From contig NZ_JBFAZX010000004.1 of the NCBI RefSeq assembly GCF_040689395.1, forward strand, positions 1 to 64,000: a stretch of DNA of 64,000 nucleotides, written 5' to 3'. Both the position numbers and the translations under genes were made by a program. Under the pieces are notes generated by a model. It saw only the letters and a list, made by a program, of their open reading frames with translations. It was not told the DNA's origin and made no database searches. Shown here one piece after another: positions 8,586 to 17,608 of this stretch (positions within the stretch are counted from its first letter, which is position 1; each line of letters starts with the position of its first letter). Source of the DNA: Dactylosporangium sp040689395 (GTDB taxonomy: Bacteria > Actinomycetota > Actinomycetes > Mycobacteriales > Micromonosporaceae).

Positions 8586-9857
8586 TCACGGTGCTGGTGC
8601 CAACGCGCTCGTCAGTCCCGGTGTCACCAGCGCCACCTGCCACGGGCGCGCCCCGTAGCCGGAGAGCACCGCGGCGACGGCGTCCTCCGTGAGCTCCTCG
8701 GGCGGCGACCAGGCCAGGCGGCGTACCGAATCCGGGGTTATCAGGTTTTCCGGGGGCAGCTGGTGCGCGGCCGCCAGCCCGGTCACCAGCTCCCGGCACC
8801 GGGCCAGGCGCCCCGCGGCGACGGGGTCGCGCTCCGCCCACCGGTGCGGCGGCGGCGGTCCCTCCGACGGAGGGGTCGTGGGCAGTTCCTTGTCCGGCAG
8901 CGCGCGGGAGTCGGACAGCGCGCTCAGCCACGTCGGGGCGAGCCGGCGCACCGAGCGCCCGCCGAACCCGGCCAGGGCCAGCAGCGACCGCTCGTCCTTC
9001 GGGTCGGCCTCGGCGGCGGCGATGATCGCGGCGTCGGCGAGGACCCGGCCGGGGCTCGCGTCGCGACGCTGGGCGATCTCGTCCCGAGCCGTCCACAGCG
9101 CCCGCACGCGGGCCAGGGCGCGGGCGCCGCGCACCCGGTGGATGCCGGAGGTGCGCCGCCACGGGTCGGCGCGCACCCGCGGCGGGTCGCCGGCGGAGGC
9201 GACCAGCGCGGCGAACTCCTGCGCCGCCCAGTCGGTCTTGCCCTGCCGGGCCAGCTCCGCGGCGAGCGTGTCGCGCAGTTGCAGCAGCAGCTCGACGTCG
9301 AGGGCCGCGTAGGTCAGCCAGGCCGGTGGCAGCGGCCGCGTCGACCAGTCCGCCGCGGAGTGGTGCTTCTCCAGGGTGTACCCCAGCAGCGACTCCGTCA
9401 GCGCCGCGAGCCCGACCCGCTCGAACCCGCACAGCCGGGCCGCGAGCTCGGTGTCGAACAGCCGGGTGGGGCGCAGCCCGAGCTCGGTCAGGCACGGCAG
9501 GTCCTGGCTCGCCGCGTGCAGGATCCACTCGGTTGGAGAGATCACCTCGTCGAGCTCCGGCAGCTGGCCGAACGGTAGCGGGTCGATCAGCACGGTCCCG
9601 GCGCCCGCGCGGCGCAGCTGCACCAGGTACGCCCGGTGGGTGTAGCGGTAGCCGGAGGCGCGCTCGGCGTCCACAGCCACCGGGCCGGTGCCTCTGGCGA
9701 ACCGTTCGACGGCACGCGCCAGCTCGGCCCGGTCCGCGATCGGCTCCGGGGTCCCGTCTAGGGGGGCGGTCAACAGGACGGGCTCGGTCTTTGCGTCCGG
9801 ATTGCCCGGACCGTCTGGCTCCTCGTCCCGACGCCGCATGGGGGGTTCGTCGGTCAC
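8586..9857 (-). CDS. rnd: Ribonuclease D family 3'-5' exonuclease (HRDC)
   Basis: A 423-residue protein, probably a 3' exoribonuclease in stable-RNA maturation. The DEDD exonuclease domain shows AVDAERASGY (Exo I DxE), the region around HAASQDLPCL (Exo II) and YAALDVELLLQL (Exo III, YxxxD). HRDC-type helical domains follow (WTARDEIAQRRDASPGRVL). Start: GTG 9857 (VTDEPP) is preferred because homology begins soon after; ATG 9839 is the alternative and neither has a clear ribosome binding site. The longer upstream ORF is composition-driven. An RNase D next to the hemE/DUF3000/hemQ block is a common actinobacterial arrangement. The 297 bp to the divergent protease gene hold both promoters, but I could not pick clear -35/-10 boxes. 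Confidence 0.88.
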   Translation of the reverse strand: MTDEPPMRRRDEEPDGPGNPDAKTEPVLLTAPLDGTPEPIADRAELARAVERFARGTGPVAVDAERASGYRYTHRAYLVQLRRAGAGTVLIDPLPFGQLPELDEVISPTEWILHAASQDLPCLTELGLRPTRLFDTELAARLCGFERVGLAALTESLLGYTLEKHHSAADWSTRPLPPAWLTYAALDVELLLQLRDTLAAELARQGKTDWAAQEFAALVASAGDPPRVRADPWRRTSGIHRVRGARALARVRALWTARDEIAQRRDASPGRVLADAAIIAAAEADPKDERSLLALAGFGGRSVRRLAPTWLSALSDSRALPDKELPTTPPSEGPPPPHRWAERDPVAAGRLARCRELVTGLAAAHQLPPENLITPDSVRRLAWSPPEELTEDAVAAVLSGYGARPWQVALVTPGLTSALAPAP

Positions 9858-10154
9858 GCGACAACCGTACGTTGCGCCATAGGTCCCTTGGTGCAGCCGG
9901 TCCGGCGCGTCGGCGTTCTTGGGATCTTCGGGGGTGCGTTCGGGCCGCGGCGCGGGACGGACAGACAGGGGTGGCCGCCGGTACGGTGCGCGTGCGTGGG
10001 CGACCGGTTGTGTCGAGTGGTTGCCACGAAGGTCGCGGGGCTTGTTCAGGCGGTCTAGGGTGAGGGCCGACCGCGGCGTTGCCGGACGACCTCCCGCAGA
10101 GGTGAACGTGTCCGTCGAAACGGGTGGAACCGTGACAGGAAGGAAACGAGAAGC

Positions 10155-11276
10155 ATGACGGCCGGGTATGACCCCTCCAACCCGGTGGCTTCCGGCAGTT
10201 CTGATTCGTATGATCCCGACCGCCCGCGCCAAGCGGCCGGCAACGGTGACGACCCGGAACGACGCGGCCCACTTCCCCCCAGGATGACCTCGACCGGCTC
10301 GTTCCCGCCGGTCACCGGCGCCATCCCGGCGGCTGCCACTCCCGCGCCCGCCACCGTCAGCGGCCCCGCGCCGACCGGCTCGATCCCGCCGCAGCCGACC
10401 GGCTCCTGGCCCGTGCCGGGGCCGGTCATGCCGCCGCACAGCGTGCCGCCGGTGCCTTCAGTGCCGCCAGTGCCTTCAGTGCCGCCAGGGCCGGCCGCCA
10501 CCCGCCGCAGCCCACTCGGCGCGATCGCCATGGTGCTCGCGATCCTGCTGCTGATCGTCGTGGGCGTGCAGGCCGCCTTCATCGTCGACCTGAAGCAGCG
10601 GGTCGACCGGGCCGACGCCGCCGCCAAGACCGCGCAGGCCGGTGACGCCTCCCGGCTCAAGGCCCTCGAAGACCGCGCCGACAAGCTCGAGCAGAAGACC
10701 GGTGGCAGCCTCGACGCCGCCGAGGTCGCCTCAAGCGTGCGCCCCAGCGTGTTCCGGGTCGCCACCAGATACTCCACCGGCACCGGCTTCGCCCTCGGCA
10801 AGGCCCCGGCCGGCGGCGGCACCGACCTGATCACCAACTACCACGTAATCGCGGACGCCTACCAGAGGGGCGAGAAGAACGTCAGCCTGGAGCGCACCGA
10901 TCAGCGCTTCCCCGGCAAGATCGTCGAGGTCCACCCCGACAAGGACCTCGCCGTGCTGCACACCGACGAGGAGTTCCCGCGCCTCGTGTCCGCCTCGGCC
11001 GTGCCGAAGGTCGGCGAGCCGGTGCTCGTCATCGGCTCCCCGCTCGGCCTCGAGGACACCGTCACCACCGGCGTCGTGAGCGCCTTCCGCACCCTCAGCG
11101 GCGAGGCCCTGATGCAGTTCGACGCGGCCATCAACCCCGGCAACTCCGGCGGCCCCGTGTTCAACGCCAAGAAAGAGGTGGTGGGCGTCGCCACGCTCAA
11201 GGCCCAGCAGGCCGAGGGCATCGGCCTCGCCATCCCGATGTCCGTGGTGTGCGACACCGTCCCGAGCGTCTGCTGA
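10155..11276 (+). CDS. Membrane-anchored trypsin-like (S1C/HtrA-type) serine protease
   Basis: A 373-residue protein. A long Pro/Ser-rich cytoplasmic N terminus is followed by one membrane segment at about 121-143, a short coiled-coil-like stretch (DLKQRVDRADAAAKTAQAG) and an extracytoplasmic trypsin-like domain. The catalytic triad is visible: His230 in TNYHVI, Asp264 in DKDLAVL and Ser331 in NPGNSGGPVFN. It lacks the PDZ domain of DegP-type HtrA proteins and stops just after the protease fold, so it is a minimal envelope-quality-control or signalling protease. AGGAAGG lies upstream of ATG 10155. It may be co-transcribed with the proline-rich membrane protein 126 bp downstream. Confidence 0.88.
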   Translation: MTAGYDPSNPVASGSSDSYDPDRPRQAAGNGDDPERRGPLPPRMTSTGSFPPVTGAIPAAATPAPATVSGPAPTGSIPPQPTGSWPVPGPVMPPHSVPPVPSVPPVPSVPPGPAATRRSPLGAIAMVLAILLLIVVGVQAAFIVDLKQRVDRADAAAKTAQAGDASRLKALEDRADKLEQKTGGSLDAAEVASSVRPSVFRVATRYSTGTGFALGKAPAGGGTDLITNYHVIADAYQRGEKNVSLERTDQRFPGKIVEVHPDKDLAVLHTDEEFPRLVSASAVPKVGEPVLVIGSPLGLEDTVTTGVVSAFRTLSGEALMQFDAAINPGNSGGPVFNAKKEVVGVATLKAQQAEGIGLAIPMSVVCDTVPSVC

Positions 11277-11402
11277 TCCCCTCACCGCCCCAGTCCGTCC
11301 GTCCCGGCCACCGCCGGGTGCTTCACGGCCGCGCAACCCGGAGCGCCGGCTGTACGACTCCCGCCGGGGCGCTGCCCGGCCGGGACCACCAGGAGGAACA
11401 AC

Positions 11403-12305
11403 ATGACATACCCCGGTAGCCCGCAGGGGAACCCGAGCGAGGGATACGGCTACCCCAACCCCAACGCCCCGGCCGGCGCGTACCCGCCGCCCCAGGCCCC
11501 GGCCTCGCCGTACGGTGAGCAGCCGGCGCCGCAGTACGCCCCGGCCCCGGCCTCGCCGTACGGTGAGCAGCCGGCGCCGCAGTACGCCCCGGCCCCGGCT
11601 TACGGCGAGCAGCCGGCGCCGCAGTACGGCCAGCCCGTGCCGCCGCAGCCCCAGCCGGTGCACGACCAGAGCACCACGCAGCTGCCGACCTACGGCGAGG
11701 CCTCCTACAGCCTCGACCCGTCGGTCTCCGGGCCCCCCACGACCCCGGTCCAGCAGTTCGCGCCGCCCATGTCCGCGCCGCCCATGTCGGGCCCGCCGAT
11801 GTCCGGCCCGCCGACCGCGTACGGCCCGGTCTCGGCCCCGCCGATCACCGGCTTTCCCGGCCAGCCGGCGGCCTACCCGCCGGTCGGGCCTCAGAAGAAG
11901 CGCGGCGTGGCGGTCCCGCTGCTGGCCAGCCTGCTCGCGCTGGCGGTCATCGCGGCAGGCGTCTTCGTCGGCCTGTACGTCGACAAGTCGGACAAGCTCA
12001 CCAAGTCCGAGACCCAGTCGGCCCAGCGTCAGGCATCCCTGGACACGACCAGCAAGGACCTCGAGCAGACCCGCAGCGACCTGAAGGCCAAGGCCGACGA
12101 GCTCACGAAGGCCCAGCAGGACCTGCGTGGCACCCAGGCCGACAGCACGGAGGCCAAGCGCCAGCGCGACGTCATCGGCAAGTGTCTGACGCTGCTGTTC
12201 GATGCGCTGGAAGCCTCCGCCGCGAACGACAAGACCACCATGCAGAACAAACTCAAGGAGATGGACAAGCCCTGTACCGATGCCCGGTCGATCCTCGGCA
12301 TCTGA
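11403..12305 (+). CDS. Proline-rich single-pass membrane protein with coiled coil
   Basis: A 300-residue protein of no recognised family. The first 165 residues are a Pro/Gln/Tyr-rich cytoplasmic tail with near-perfect copies of SPYGEQPAPQYAPAPA and of PPMSGPPMSG. One membrane helix (about 168-193) precedes a helical, heptad-like region (about 195-260: DKLTKSETQSAQRQASLD...). The C terminus has two Cys residues. AGGAGG precedes ATG 11403. Topology resembles the upstream protease, which also has a Pro-rich N tail and one membrane helix, so a shared envelope role is plausible but unproven. Confidence 0.75.
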   Translation: MTYPGSPQGNPSEGYGYPNPNAPAGAYPPPQAPASPYGEQPAPQYAPAPASPYGEQPAPQYAPAPAYGEQPAPQYGQPVPPQPQPVHDQSTTQLPTYGEASYSLDPSVSGPPTTPVQQFAPPMSAPPMSGPPMSGPPTAYGPVSAPPITGFPGQPAAYPPVGPQKKRGVAVPLLASLLALAVIAAGVFVGLYVDKSDKLTKSETQSAQRQASLDTTSKDLEQTRSDLKAKADELTKAQQDLRGTQADSTEAKRQRDVIGKCLTLLFDALEASAANDKTTMQNKLKEMDKPCTDARSILGI

Positions 12306-12330
12306 CGCGGCGCGCCAACGCTAGCGCTCA

Positions 12331-12376
12331 CACGGATCAGGGCCGGCTCCCAAACGGGTGCCGGCCCTGATCCGTG
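12331..12376. terminator. Bidirectional hairpin terminator between convergent genes
   Basis: A perfect 17-bp stem (CACGGATCAGGGCCGGC and its complement) around a 12-nt loop sits exactly between the stops of the proline-rich protein (+) and hemE (-). It probably ends transcription from both sides. Confidence 0.88.
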
Positions 12377-12379
12377 CGG

Positions 12380-13396
12380 TCAGGTTGAGTGGATCAAGTC
12401 GACCAGGCGCGTGAGCATGTCCGGGTCGGTCTCCGGGAGAACGCCGTGGCCCAGGTTGAAGATGTGGCCATGGGCCTTCGTGCCCTCGGCCAGCACGCGG
12501 CGGGCCTCCTGCTCGACGACCTCCCACGGGGCCAGCAGGACGCACGGGTCCAGATTGCCCTGCAGAGACTTGCCGGGGACCCGGCCGGCGGCCACGTCCA
12601 GGGGTGTGCGCCAGTCCACGCCGATGACGTCGACGCCGGCCTCGGACATGGCGGGCAGCAGCTCCGCGGTACCGACGCCGAAATGGATCTTCGGGATCTT
12701 TCCGACGATGCCGCCGAGGACCGCCCGCGAGTGGGGGAGGACGTAGCGGCGGTAGTCGGCCTCCGACAGGGCGCCGGCCCAGGAGTCGAACAGCTGGATC
12801 GCATCGACGCCGGCGTCGACCTGGACCTGCAGGAACGTGCGGGTGATGTCCGCCAGCGCGGCGCACAGGGCGTGCCAGACGTCGGGGGCGCCGTACATCA
12901 GGGCCTTGGTCTTGGCGTGGTGGCGGGACGGCCCGCCCTCCACGAGGTAGCTGGCCAGGGTGAACGGCGCGCCGGCGAAGCCGATCAGGGCTGTGCGGTC
13001 CAGCTCGGCCAGCAGCAGGCGGATCGCCTCGGCGACGAAGCCCACGGCGGCCGGGTCCAGCTCGCGGATCTCCTCGACGTCGGCCATCGTGCGCACCGGG
13101 TTCGCCACCACGGGGCCCGTGCCGGCGACGATGTCAAGGTCGATGCCGGCGGCCTGCAGCGGAACCACGATGTCGCTGAACAGGATCGCGGCGTCCACCC
13201 CGTGCCGGCGTACCGGCTGGAGGGTGATCTCGCAGACGAGGTCGGGCCGGCGGCAGGATTCCAGCATCCCGATGTCAGCGCGCAGCGCGCGGTATTCGGG
13301 CAGTGATCGGCCCGCCTGGCGCATGAACCAGACCGGGGCGTGCGGTACGGCCTCGCCGCGCGCGGCGCGCAGCAACAGCTTCGTCGTGTCGTCCAT
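12380..13396 (-). CDS. hemE: Uroporphyrinogen decarboxylase
   Basis: A 338-residue cytosolic enzyme that decarboxylates uroporphyrinogen III to coproporphyrinogen III. The N-terminal signature PVWFMRQAGRSLPEYR is intact, as are the SDIVVPLQAAG and FAGAPFTLASYLVEGG segments. Length is normal for the family. It starts at ATG 13396 and ends 4 bp beyond a strong bidirectional terminator. Together with hemQ and cgoX nearby it supplies the coproporphyrin-dependent haem branch typical of Actinobacteria. Confidence 0.97.
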   Translation of the reverse strand: MDDTTKLLLRAARGEAVPHAPVWFMRQAGRSLPEYRALRADIGMLESCRRPDLVCEITLQPVRRHGVDAAILFSDIVVPLQAAGIDLDIVAGTGPVVANPVRTMADVEEIRELDPAAVGFVAEAIRLLLAELDRTALIGFAGAPFTLASYLVEGGPSRHHAKTKALMYGAPDVWHALCAALADITRTFLQVQVDAGVDAIQLFDSWAGALSEADYRRYVLPHSRAVLGGIVGKIPKIHFGVGTAELLPAMSEAGVDVIGVDWRTPLDVAAGRVPGKSLQGNLDPCVLLAPWEVVEQEARRVLAEGTKAHGHIFNLGHGVLPETDPDMLTRLVDLIHST

Positions 13397-13476
13397 AGCG
13401 AGCCCATCGTTTCACTCAGTGCGTACCGGCGGCGCGGCGGCACCCCCTACGCATGTTTCGGTCTTAGTCTTCCGTT

Positions 13477-14028
13477 ATGGCGCCATCTACCGCGACTCCG
13501 CCCACATTCACCCGGGCGGTGGAGGAGCTGCGCGCCGTGACCACCCGGCCGGAGATCACGCTCGAGGAGGTCCCGGCCCCGCAGCGGCTGGCACCGTACG
13601 CCCATGCGATCGGCGGCACGGTCCTGCGACACGGCGACGAGGTGGCCACCGGCCGGCTGATCCTGCTGCACGACCCCGCCGGCCACGAGGCGTGGGACGG
13701 CACGATGCGACTTGTGACGTACGTGACGGCCGAACTCGAGGCGGAGCTGGCCACCGACCCGCTCCTGCCGGGCGTGGGCTGGAGCTGGCTGGTGGACGCG
13801 CTGGACGGCCACGGCGCGGCGTACACGGCGATCGGCGGCACTGTCACACAGACCATGTCCACCCGCTTCGGCGACCTGGCCGGCCCCCCGCCCGCGGCGG
13901 ACATCGAGATCCGCGCCTCGTGGACCCCGACCGACGACGACATGCAGGCCCACGTGCACGCTTGGTGCACCCTGCTCGCGTCGACCGCCGGCCTCCCCCC
14001 ACCGGGCGTGACGGCCCTGCACTCCTGA
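13477..14028 (+). CDS. DUF3000 family protein
   Basis: A 183-residue protein of the actinobacterial DUF3000 family. Recognisable stretches are RAVEELRA, APYAHAIGGTV, GRLILLHDPAGHEAWDGT and WSWLVDALD. Function is unknown. The family is habitually encoded divergently from hemE and near hemQ, as here, which suggests but does not prove a link to haem metabolism. It is divergent from hemE with 80 bp between them, so both promoters must lie there. A hairpin follows the stop. Confidence 0.88.
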   Translation: MAPSTATPPTFTRAVEELRAVTTRPEITLEEVPAPQRLAPYAHAIGGTVLRHGDEVATGRLILLHDPAGHEAWDGTMRLVTYVTAELEAELATDPLLPGVGWSWLVDALDGHGAAYTAIGGTVTQTMSTRFGDLAGPPPAADIEIRASWTPTDDDMQAHVHAWCTLLASTAGLPPPGVTALHS

Positions 14029-14053
14029 GTGCCGGCACCTTCAGCCGCGGTGA

Positions 14054-14080
14054 GGCCGGCCCGTCGGGTCAGGGCCGGCC
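14054..14080 (+). terminator. Hairpin terminator after the DUF3000 gene
   Basis: GGCCGGCCC / GGGCCGGCC, a 9-bp perfect stem with a 9-nt loop, lies 26 nt after the stop codon and between convergent genes. Confidence 0.6.
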
Positions 14081-14199
14081 CTGGTAGGGCTGTCGGTGGT
14101 CGGACCGGTGGTGCGGTTCTTGTGACAGTGTCAGCGTTGGTCGCGGACGCCCGTCCTGGTGGGACCGCGGCGGTCGGACAGCTGGGAGCCTGGCGGCCA

Positions 14200-14895
14200 C
14201 TACGGGAGGTTCGCCACCAGGTCGGCGATCTCACGGCGGCGGCCGGTGTAGAAGGGGATCTCCTCACGCACGTGGCGGCGGGCCCGGGAGGCGCGCAGCT
14301 CGCGCATCAGGTCGACGATGCGGTGCAGCTCCTCGGCCTCGAAGGCCAGGATCCACTCGTAGTCGCCCAGGGCGAAGCTCGCCACGGTGTTGGCGCGCAC
14401 GTCCGGGAAGCCGCGGGCCTGCTGGCCGTGCTCGGCGAGCATCGCGCGGCGCTCCTCGTCCGGCAGCAGATACCACTCGTACGAGCGCACGAACGGGTAG
14501 ACGCACACCCACTCGCGGGCGTGCTCGTCGGCCAGGAACGCGGGGATGTGGCTCTTGTTGAACTCGGCCGGGCGGTGCAGCGCCATCTGCGACCACACGG
14601 GTTCCAGGCGCCGGCCGACGTCGGTGCGGCGGAACCCGGAATACGCCTCCTGGAGGGCCTCGGCGCTCGGCGCGTGCCACCAGATCATGAGGTCGGCGTC
14701 GGCGCGCAGGCCGGCCACGTCATACGTGCCGCGCACCACGACGTCCTTGGCGGCCAGATCGGCGAGGAACGCGGCCACCTGGGTCGGGTCCCGGTCGTCC
14801 GCGCCGTACGGGGTGGCGAGCCGGAAGACCGACCACATCGTGTACCGGATGGTGTCGTTGAGCTCGCGGATGCGTGCGGCGTTCGTGGTCGTCAT
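14200..14895 (-). CDS. hemQ: Coproheme decarboxylase HemQ (ChdC)
   Basis: A 231-residue protein of the chlorite-dismutase fold. HemQ converts coproheme to haem b with peroxide in the coproporphyrin-dependent pathway. Visible signatures are LMIWWHAPSAEALQ, KSHIPAF, the YPFVRSYEWYLL stretch with the conserved catalytic-type Tyr, an EHGQQARGFPDVRANTV segment with the candidate proximal His, and ALGDYEWILAFEAEEL. The sequence is of the actinobacterial HemQ clade rather than a chlorite detoxifier. Its gene lies 4 bp downstream of cgoX on the same strand, so the two are co-transcribed. Confidence 0.95.
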   Translation of the reverse strand: MTTTNAARIRELNDTIRYTMWSVFRLATPYGADDRDPTQVAAFLADLAAKDVVVRGTYDVAGLRADADLMIWWHAPSAEALQEAYSGFRRTDVGRRLEPVWSQMALHRPAEFNKSHIPAFLADEHAREWVCVYPFVRSYEWYLLPDEERRAMLAEHGQQARGFPDVRANTVASFALGDYEWILAFEAEELHRIVDLMRELRASRARRHVREEIPFYTGRRREIADLVANLP

Positions 14896-14899
14896 ATGC

Positions 14900-16252
14900 C
14901 TATCCTTCCAGTTTCGCGAGCACCGCCTCGGCGGCGGTACGGCCGGACGTGACGCACGCCGGAATGCCGACGCCGTCGTAGGCCGCGCCGGCCACGGCGA
15001 TCGCCGGGTGCGCGTCGAGGCCTTCGCGCAGCGTGCTCACCCGGTCCCGATGATGCGGTTGGTACTGCGGGAGCGCCCCGCCCCAGCGGAAGACGCCCCG
15101 GTCGAGCTCGTCCGGCAGCGCGTCCACGCCGATGATCCGCGCGACCTCGCGGCGCACGAGCTCGACCAGGGCGCCGTCGGTGCGCTGCAGCTGCTCCTCG
15201 TCGCCGAAGCGGCCCACTGAGGCGCGCAGCACGGTCACGCCGGGGCGTCGCAGGTGCGCCCACTTGCGGTCGAAGAACGTGACGGCCTTGACCGCGAAGC
15301 CCTCCGTCGCGGGCACGAGGAATCCGGACAGGTCGGGCAGCTTCGTGGCCGGCAGGGCCAGGGCGACGAGCGCGACACTGGCATATTCCAGCTGTACCGG
15401 CTCGACGCCCTCGACGCCGGCGAGCAGCCGGGCGGCGGGCGCGGCCGGCACGGCGAGGACCAGGCCGTCGGCGTCGAGGGTCTCGGCGTCGCGGGTCGAG
15501 CCGAGCGTGAGCCGCCAGCCGCCGCCGTGGCGGTGCACGGCGCGCACGGTGACGCCACTGCGCACGTCCGGCAGGGTCGCGGCGACCGCGTCGACGAGCC
15601 GGCTCATGCCGCCCTCGATCGTGCCGAACATGGGGGCGCCCGGGGTGCGGCGGCTCGCCGCGACCGCCTCCGCGAGCGCGTCGGTCAGCGTGTGCGCGCG
15701 CTCGGCCGCGGCGGCGAGGGCGGGCAGTGCCATCCGCAGTGACAGGCGATCCGCGCGGCCGGCGTAGACCCCGCCCAGCAGGGGATCGACGAAATGGTCG
15801 ACGACGGCGTCGCCGCGGCGCGGGCGGACCAGCGCGCCGACCGTGACGTCGCCGCCCGGGGGCAGCAGGGGGGAGCCGGACGGCACATCGGGTGCCGAAT
15901 CCGGGGCTTTGAACGGAATGCCCATCAGGGTGCCTGAGGGCAGGTCGCGCAGGCCGCCGTCCAGGGCGACGGCCGCGCGCGCCGGAGTCGGGTGGACCAC
16001 CGCGGCGGCCAGGCCGACCTCCTCGGCCAGGCGCAGTGCCGCGCTCGGCCCGCCCGCCGGGTCGCCGACCAGGAACGACTCCGCGCCGCGCTCCACCAGG
16101 CCGTCGGCCAGGGTGCCGGTGGATAGTTTGCCGCCGAGCCGGTCCCGCTGGTCGAGCACGACCACGTCGAGCTCCGGGCGCAGTGTGCGCAACCGGTGCG
16201 CCGCGGCCAGCCCGGCAATGCCCCCGCCGACGACCACGACGCGCAGTGTCAT
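14900..16252 (-). CDS. cgoX: Coproporphyrinogen III oxidase (HemY-type FAD enzyme)
   Basis: A 450-residue flavoprotein. The N-terminal dinucleotide-binding motif VVVVGGGIAGLAAAHRL is followed by DRLGGKLST. The C-terminal FAD-binding end has HPAIAVAGAAYDGVGIPAC. In Actinobacteria HemY-type enzymes act on coproporphyrinogen III rather than protoporphyrinogen, which fits the adjacent hemQ (4 bp downstream) and nearby hemE. It is also called hemG or hemY. Starts at ATG 16252. Ferrochelatase (cpfC) is not in the window. Confidence 0.92.
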   Translation of the reverse strand: MTLRVVVVGGGIAGLAAAHRLRTLRPELDVVVLDQRDRLGGKLSTGTLADGLVERGAESFLVGDPAGGPSAALRLAEEVGLAAAVVHPTPARAAVALDGGLRDLPSGTLMGIPFKAPDSAPDVPSGSPLLPPGGDVTVGALVRPRRGDAVVDHFVDPLLGGVYAGRADRLSLRMALPALAAAAERAHTLTDALAEAVAASRRTPGAPMFGTIEGGMSRLVDAVAATLPDVRSGVTVRAVHRHGGGWRLTLGSTRDAETLDADGLVLAVPAAPAARLLAGVEGVEPVQLEYASVALVALALPATKLPDLSGFLVPATEGFAVKAVTFFDRKWAHLRRPGVTVLRASVGRFGDEEQLQRTDGALVELVRREVARIIGVDALPDELDRGVFRWGGALPQYQPHHRDRVSTLREGLDAHPAIAVAGAAYDGVGIPACVTSGRTAAEAVLAKLEG

Positions 16253-16342
16253 GACCGCAAGTCTATTGTCGCGGAGCGGGCGACGAGCCAGTGGCAGTGA
16301 TCACGGGGGCGGCTCACGGCATCGGGTAGTCGCCGCGCCTGT

Positions 16343-16362
16343 CCCAGCGCGGGCGCGCTGGG
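16343..16362. repeat. Perfect palindrome in the divergent cgoX / HEAT-protein interval
   Basis: CCCAGCGCG-GG-CGCGCTGGG lies about 90 bp upstream of cgoX and 130 bp upstream of the HEAT-repeat gene. As it lies between divergent genes, it may be an operator or a GC-rich structural hairpin. Confidence 0.4.
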
Positions 16363-16491
16363 GGAGGCCGACAGTGCGCCGCTACCGATGTGCGTCGATA
16401 TGTCGCCGGCGAGTGTGATCCCTCACCGCGATGTCCATCTGAGGGGCGAACCCTCTGGAAGATCTCCGCGAAGGCGCGCACACTCTCGTGG

Positions 16492-17577
16492 ATGAGCGAC
16501 CTCGCGTCCTCCCGGCCCGCGCCCGACGAGCCGCCGGACCCGTGCCCCGGTGGCCCCGCCGACGTGTCCGGGCTGTTCCCCCGGGCGTCGGAGCTGTCCG
16601 CACCGGCGGCGCGGGACCCGGCCGACGCGCTGCCGGACGGCCTGGACGGGTTCGTCCTGAACCCGCTGGCTGCCAGTGTCTCGTGGGACGACGAGGCCTC
16701 GTTCGGTGACAGTGCGCCGTTCGGGGATGCTGTTGACGACACCGAGCCGACGGCGCGCACGATCGCCGCGCTGCTGGAGACCCCGATGACGCCGGCGGCC
16801 GAACTCGCCGACGCGGTGGCATGGTGTTACGACGACGAGGCACTGCCGCTGCTGCTGCCGCTGGCCCGCCATCCCGACGCCGGCGTGCGGCGGGCTGTGG
16901 CCCAGGCACTGCCGAGCGTCCTGGGTGACACCGAGCCCGGCGACACCGTTCGCGCGCTGGTCATGCTCAGCGCCGATGCCGACGAGGACGTGCGCGACTG
17001 GGCGTGCTTCGCGCTCGGCACCCAGCTGTCGGAGGTCGACGACCCCGTGGTCCGCGACGCGCTCGCGGCACGCCTGGAGGACCCGCACGACGACACGCGC
17101 TGCGAGGCGCTGCTGGGCCTGGCCCGCCGCCGCGACAGCCGCGTCCTGCCAGTGCTGCACGAGCGCCTGTCGCGGGACAACGTGTACTCCCTGGAGATCG
17201 ACGCCGCCGGTGCCCTGGGGCATGCCTCGCTGCACACGCTGGTGCGCGGGCACCTTTCCGGCTGGGACGACGACGTGGTGGCACGGGTGTGCGCCGCGCT
17301 GCGCCTGACCGACCCGGACGGGGTCGGCGACGATCTGCTGGACGGCCTGGCCGAGTGGTTCCGGGCGGGCGCGCCGCACGCCACCGATGAGGATCGATAC
17401 TGGTGGTCGGTGACGCTGCAGTTGCTGGAGCATGCGGAGTACCGTGCGCAGGAGATCGCCGAACAGGTCCACCACCGCCTGCTGGGCCTGGAGCCGGCGA
17501 CGACACTGATGCTCGGCTCGCGCCTGTCCCAGCTGGCCGGCGACCACGGCTGGCCACGCTGGCGCCCGTCCTGCTGA
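16492..17577 (+). CDS. HEAT-repeat domain protein
   Basis: A 361-residue protein. An acidic, Pro-rich N-terminal ~95 residues precede an alpha-solenoid of HEAT/PBS-lyase-type repeats from about residue 110. These have recurring patterns such as LPLARHPDAGVRRAVAQALP, SADADEDVRDWACFALG and DPHDDTRCEALLGLARR. Such repeats are protein-protein scaffolds; no catalytic residues are seen. ATG 16492 is chosen as the first start after a composition change; an in-frame ATG at 16390 would add 34 unlikely residues. The gene is monocistronic and convergent with the ABC permease. The partner is unknown. Confidence 0.75.
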   Translation: MSDLASSRPAPDEPPDPCPGGPADVSGLFPRASELSAPAARDPADALPDGLDGFVLNPLAASVSWDDEASFGDSAPFGDAVDDTEPTARTIAALLETPMTPAAELADAVAWCYDDEALPLLLPLARHPDAGVRRAVAQALPSVLGDTEPGDTVRALVMLSADADEDVRDWACFALGTQLSEVDDPVVRDALAARLEDPHDDTRCEALLGLARRRDSRVLPVLHERLSRDNVYSLEIDAAGALGHASLHTLVRGHLSGWDDDVVARVCAALRLTDPDGVGDDLLDGLAEWFRAGAPHATDEDRYWWSVTLQLLEHAEYRAQEIAEQVHHRLLGLEPATTLMLGSRLSQLAGDHGWPRWRPSC

Positions 17578-17608
17578 CACCCGAACGCTGACGATGGCAA
17601 ACGGCCGT

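Noticed and set aside
8586..10439. Longer RNase D starting at 10439
   Set aside because: The extension overlaps the divergent protease gene and is non-conserved in composition; the DEDD domain starts after 9857.
14200..14895. Chlorite dismutase detoxifying enzyme
   Set aside because: The actinobacterial HemQ sequence and linkage to cgoX and hemE indicate haem synthesis.
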